From Micromonospora sp. WMMD961 (GTDB taxonomy: Bacteria; Actinomycetota; Actinomycetes; Mycobacteriales; Micromonosporaceae), in contig NZ_JARUBJ010000002.1 of NCBI RefSeq assembly GCF_029626145.1, positions 23,501-87,500 of the forward strand: a stretch of DNA of 64,000 nucleotides, given 5' to 3'. The position numbers and the translations under genes are program-made. The notes under the pieces were generated by a model, which was not told the origin of the DNA, did not search any database, and saw only the letters and a program-made list of their open reading frames with translations. This document shows, piece by piece, positions 59,884 to 64,000 of the stretch (within the stretch, counting starts at the first letter, position 1; each line of letters begins with the position of its first letter).

Positions 59884-61704
59884 GTGACGCTGTACGGCGA
59901 AAAGACTCCGCCCGCCGACGACCGGCCCACCGTGCAGGTCACCGCGGTCACCTGGCCCGACGACGGGCCGGCCACCGTGACGGCGCCCGGCCCCGGCGAG
60001 CCGGCGGGCAGCACGCGCCGCCCCCGCCGGATGCGGATGTTGCTCGCCGCCGGCGTCACCGGGGGTGTGTTCGCCGCGGTGGCAGGTGCGGGTGCCTGGG
60101 CGTACGCCGGAGATGTTCCTCGCGGCACCACCGTGCTCGGCGCCGAGCTGGGCGGCCGGAGCCGCGCGGACGCCGACCGGGCGTTGCGGGCGGAGCTGGC
60201 CCGGCGGGCGGCGGCACACACCAAGCCGCTGAGCGTCACCGTCGACGGCCGCACCGCCGAGATCAACCCGGCCGACGTGGGGCTGGAGGTCGACGTGCCG
60301 GCGACCGTCGCGGCAGCGGCTGCGGCCGACGCGCACCCGGTCAGCCGCCTGGTCGGCTCTCGCACTGTCGACCCGGTGGTCACCGTCGACGTGAGCCGGT
60401 TGGATGACGCCCTCCGTAAGGTCCTCGGCGACCAGGCCCAGGGCATGACCATGCCGGCGATCACCTATCAGGGCACCACGCCGAAGGTGGTGCAGCCCAA
60501 GCCCGGGCTGGCCCTGGATCCGGAGCGCTCCGCCGAGGTGGTCCGCGCTGGCTGGCTGGCCGGCGCACCGATCACCGTGCCGCTGGTGGAGAGCCACCCG
60601 ACGACCACCCCGGAGGAACTGGACCGGCTGGTCAACGAGCTGGCGAAGCCCGCTGTCGCCGCGCCCGTCACCCTCCGCACGACCAAGGGTTCGTTGAAGG
60701 TCCCACCCGCCGCCATCGCGAAGAGCCTGCGGTTCACCGCCGACAAGACCGGCAAGCTGACCCCGTCGGTGGACGTCAAGCGACTGCGGGCCGCACTCGG
60801 CGACGACCTGAACGCCATCGAGGTGCCGGCCAAGGACGCCACCATGACCATCTCCGGTGGCCGCCCCGCCGTCACCGACGGGCGACCCGGTCAACAACTG
60901 GACACGGCGACCCTGGGTCAGGACCTGCTGGCCGTGCTACCGAAGTCGGACGGTCGTGAGGTGACCGGCGAGCTGAAGCCGACGCAACCCGAGCTGACTG
61001 CGGAGAAGCTGTCCAGCCTGGGCATCAAGGAGCGGGTGTCCACCTTCACCACCCGATTCACCGGCGGCCTGGCCTCGTCGCGCAGCCAGAACATCGTCAC
61101 CATCGCCAAGGACGTCGACAACACGGTCGTCCTGCCCGGAAAGACGTTCTCCCTGAACGGCCACACCGGTGAACGCGGCTACGCCCAGGGCTACCGTGAC
61201 GCGCCGGTCATCCTCAACGGCAAACTGGTGCCGGGCGTCGGTGGTGGCACCTCGCAGTTCACCACCACGCTCTTCAACGCGACCTACTACGCCGGGCTGG
61301 AGGACGTCGAGCACAAGCCGCACTCGTACTGGTTCGACAGGTACCCGGCGGTCATCGAGTCGACGATCTTCTGGCCGGACCTGGACTTCAAGTTCCGCAA
61401 CAACACCGAGTACGGCCTCCTCATCGACACGTCGTACACGTCCAGCACGATCACCGTGTCGATCTGGAGCACGAAGATCTACGACAGCGTGAAGACGCAG
61501 TACGGCCCTCGCCGCAACATCACCACGCCCAAGCTGATCCACCTGGAACCCGGCCCGTCGTGCATCGCGACGAACGGGATCAACGGCTTCACCCAGGACG
61601 CCTTCCGGGTCATCAAGAAGGGTGGAGCAGTGGTCAAGCGGGAGAAGTTCACCTGGCGCTACGACGCGGAGCCCCGCTACGTCTGCGGCCCGAAGCCTTC
61701 CTGA
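59884..61704 (+). CDS. VanW-family protein with peptidoglycan-binding repeats
   Basis: 606 residues from GTG 59884. Cytoplasmic Pro-rich N-terminus, TM at about 51-75, then two YoaR-like (PF12229) domains (about 80-350) and a VanW domain with FSLNGHTGERGYAQGY, VGGGTSQFTTTLFNATYYAG and a C-terminal beta segment. Related proteins act in the cell wall; an L,D-transpeptidase-linked or wall-anchoring role is discussed but not settled. It stands alone; divergent from nudC, with 110 nt between the starts. Confidence 0.88.
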   Translation: MTLYGEKTPPADDRPTVQVTAVTWPDDGPATVTAPGPGEPAGSTRRPRRMRMLLAAGVTGGVFAAVAGAGAWAYAGDVPRGTTVLGAELGGRSRADADRALRAELARRAAAHTKPLSVTVDGRTAEINPADVGLEVDVPATVAAAAAADAHPVSRLVGSRTVDPVVTVDVSRLDDALRKVLGDQAQGMTMPAITYQGTTPKVVQPKPGLALDPERSAEVVRAGWLAGAPITVPLVESHPTTTPEELDRLVNELAKPAVAAPVTLRTTKGSLKVPPAAIAKSLRFTADKTGKLTPSVDVKRLRAALGDDLNAIEVPAKDATMTISGGRPAVTDGRPGQQLDTATLGQDLLAVLPKSDGREVTGELKPTQPELTAEKLSSLGIKERVSTFTTRFTGGLASSRSQNIVTIAKDVDNTVVLPGKTFSLNGHTGERGYAQGYRDAPVILNGKLVPGVGGGTSQFTTTLFNATYYAGLEDVEHKPHSYWFDRYPAVIESTIFWPDLDFKFRNNTEYGLLIDTSYTSSTITVSIWSTKIYDSVKTQYGPRRNITTPKLIHLEPGPSCIATNGINGFTQDAFRVIKKGGAVVKREKFTWRYDAEPRYVCGPKPS

Positions 61705-62284
61705 GTCGCAAGGGTCGTCCCGCGCGTTTCCCGTAGCCTCCGGCGCGCAGCAGGCCGACAAGCTCGCGCTGCCGGGCGTCGTCGGCCTCGGCGCGCGCCG
61801 GCCTCGCCACGCCCTCAACTTGAGCCGACAAGCAGGCCCGTTCGGTCCCTGGTCCGTCCCTATCCGCCGGTCCTCCAGGCCGCCCAAGTGCGTCGGGCCT
61901 GGCGGTGGATGATCGACTCGGTTTCGTCCATGTCGGGGTGTCACCGAGCTGCGGATACCGCGGTTTCAGTGAAGCCGGTTCGATCAGGTCTTCGTTGTCG
62001 CACCGGGCGCGGCGCTGGACGGAATCCTGGGCCTCGATGCGCTCGTATTCCGCGCCGGTCGCCCGTAGAGCGGCCCTCGGTCGGAATCTTGGACAGTTTC
62101 CGTTCACGCTTGACGGAAACTCTCCAAGATCTCGACCGGAAACCCGCCCCGATCCCCGCCTGCGGCCAGGACAGCGGATACGGGCCAGGCGTAGCGGCGC
62201 GGGGGCCCGCGAGTGCGGGCTATTCGGCGCTGCGGGATGCCTCGGCATCACTGAAACCAGGTTTCCGCGACTGCACTCCAACGC
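61705..62284. other. Non-coding region downstream of rRNA operon
   Basis: 580 nt between the VanW gene and the rRNA operon terminator. No gene with family character. It holds the stem-loop at 62086-62130. Open frames here lack ribosome sites and homologous-looking motifs. Confidence 0.5.
62086..62130. terminator. Compound hairpin downstream of rRNA operon
   Basis: ATCTTGGA (62086-62093) and GTTTCCGT (62096-62103) pair with ACGGAAAC (62113-62120) and TCCAAGAT (62123-62130): a 16-bp stem with a 2x2 internal loop and a 9-nt apex. Probably a second rRNA terminator or the VanW-gene terminator. Confidence 0.55.
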
Positions 62285-62319
62285 AGAAAGGGCCACCCCC
62301 GATGGGGGTGACCCTTTCT
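62285..62319 (-). terminator. rRNA operon terminator
   Basis: AGAAAGGGCCACCCCC pairs with GGGGGTGACCCTTTCT (one G.U/mismatch) around a 3-nt loop. It lies 12 nt beyond the 5S 3' end on the minus strand, with CTTTCT as the U-rich end. Confidence 0.8.
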
Positions 62320-62330
62320 GAAAAGTTTGT

Positions 62331-62447
62331 CCGGCGGCGTCCTACTCTCCCACACCCTCACGAGTGCAGTACCATCGGCGCTGGAGGGCTTAGCTTCCGG
62401 GTTCGGAATGTAACCGGGCGTTTCCCCTCCGCCATGACCGCCGTAAC
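62331..62447 (-). rRNA. rrf: 5S ribosomal RNA
   Basis: 117 nt on the minus strand from GTTACGGCGGTCATGGCG to ...GGACGCCGCCGGA. Includes CGGTTACATTCCGAACCCGG, and the ends GGCGG/CCGCC pair. Last gene of the rRNA operon; ends are accurate to a few nt. Confidence 0.95.
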
Positions 62448-62530
62448 TCTATGAACATATCAAACAACCCCGGGCACACACACGCGGGTGTTCGCTCGTT
62501 CAGAGTTGCACAGTGGACGCGTAGCAGCTT

Positions 62531-64000
<1,470 letters not shown>

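Noticed and set aside
61649..62296. Long minus-strand open frame (215 codons) downstream of the rRNA operon
   Set aside because: It overlaps terminators and the VanW 3' end, has no ribosome site or domain, and its composition looks like GC-rich chance coding.

Overview
The window is high-GC actinobacterial chromosome, most likely Micromonospora or a close relative in the Micromonosporaceae. This rests on the strong G/C bias at third codon positions, frequent GTG starts with GGAGG-type ribosome sites, XRE/DUF397 regulator cassettes, a DUF6230/DUF6114 pair and an AftD-type arabinosyltransferase. Genus assignment is an inference from gene content; no search was run.

Layout. 1-4.3 kb: 3' part of leuA, an MFS exporter, and a secreted HNH nuclease with a small partner. 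4.4-10.3 kb: a complete dipeptide/oligopeptide ABC operon (dppABCDF) on the minus strand. 10.6-15.9 kb: recR, ybaB, a DUF998 membrane protein, dnaX, the 4.5S/SRP RNA and tRNA-Ser(GGA). 15.9-21.1 kb: pentapeptide-repeat and YbaB-like genes, then a degenerating XRE/DUF397 regulatory cassette. 21.2-22.7 kb: a TetR repressor and divergent SDR gene with paired operators.

22.7-29.85 kb is a 7-kb genomic island inserted in tRNA-Ser(CGA), bounded by a 107-bp perfect direct repeat. Its cargo is a DNA methyltransferase, a DUF262 protein and a HEPN ribonuclease-like protein in one tight operon, a HAD hydrolase next to a wrecked regulator gene, a tyrosine integrase missing its N-terminal domain, and a SLATT-type (DUF4231) membrane protein beside the right attachment site. 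The methylase-DUF262-HEPN trio is the best candidate for a little-described defence system. The truncated integrase suggests the island is no longer mobile by itself.

29.9-46.5 kb: deoD; a MacB-like ABC exporter operon divergent from its two-component system; tadA with its associated gene; an M23 lipoprotein; a PHP protein; an EamA permease; a DUF885 protein; DUF6114/DUF6230; and a DUF3068 PorA-like protein. 46.6-58.7 kb: a cell-envelope glycan cluster (acyltransferase, aftD, GT4, GT2, DUF2613, GT-C-like membrane protein, flippase, FkbM methyltransferase) in which aftD and the acyltransferase read 810 bp into each other. 58.8-61.7 kb: nudC and a VanW-family protein. 62.3-64 kb: the 3' end of an rRNA operon on the minus strand (5S, partial 23S), cut by the window edge.
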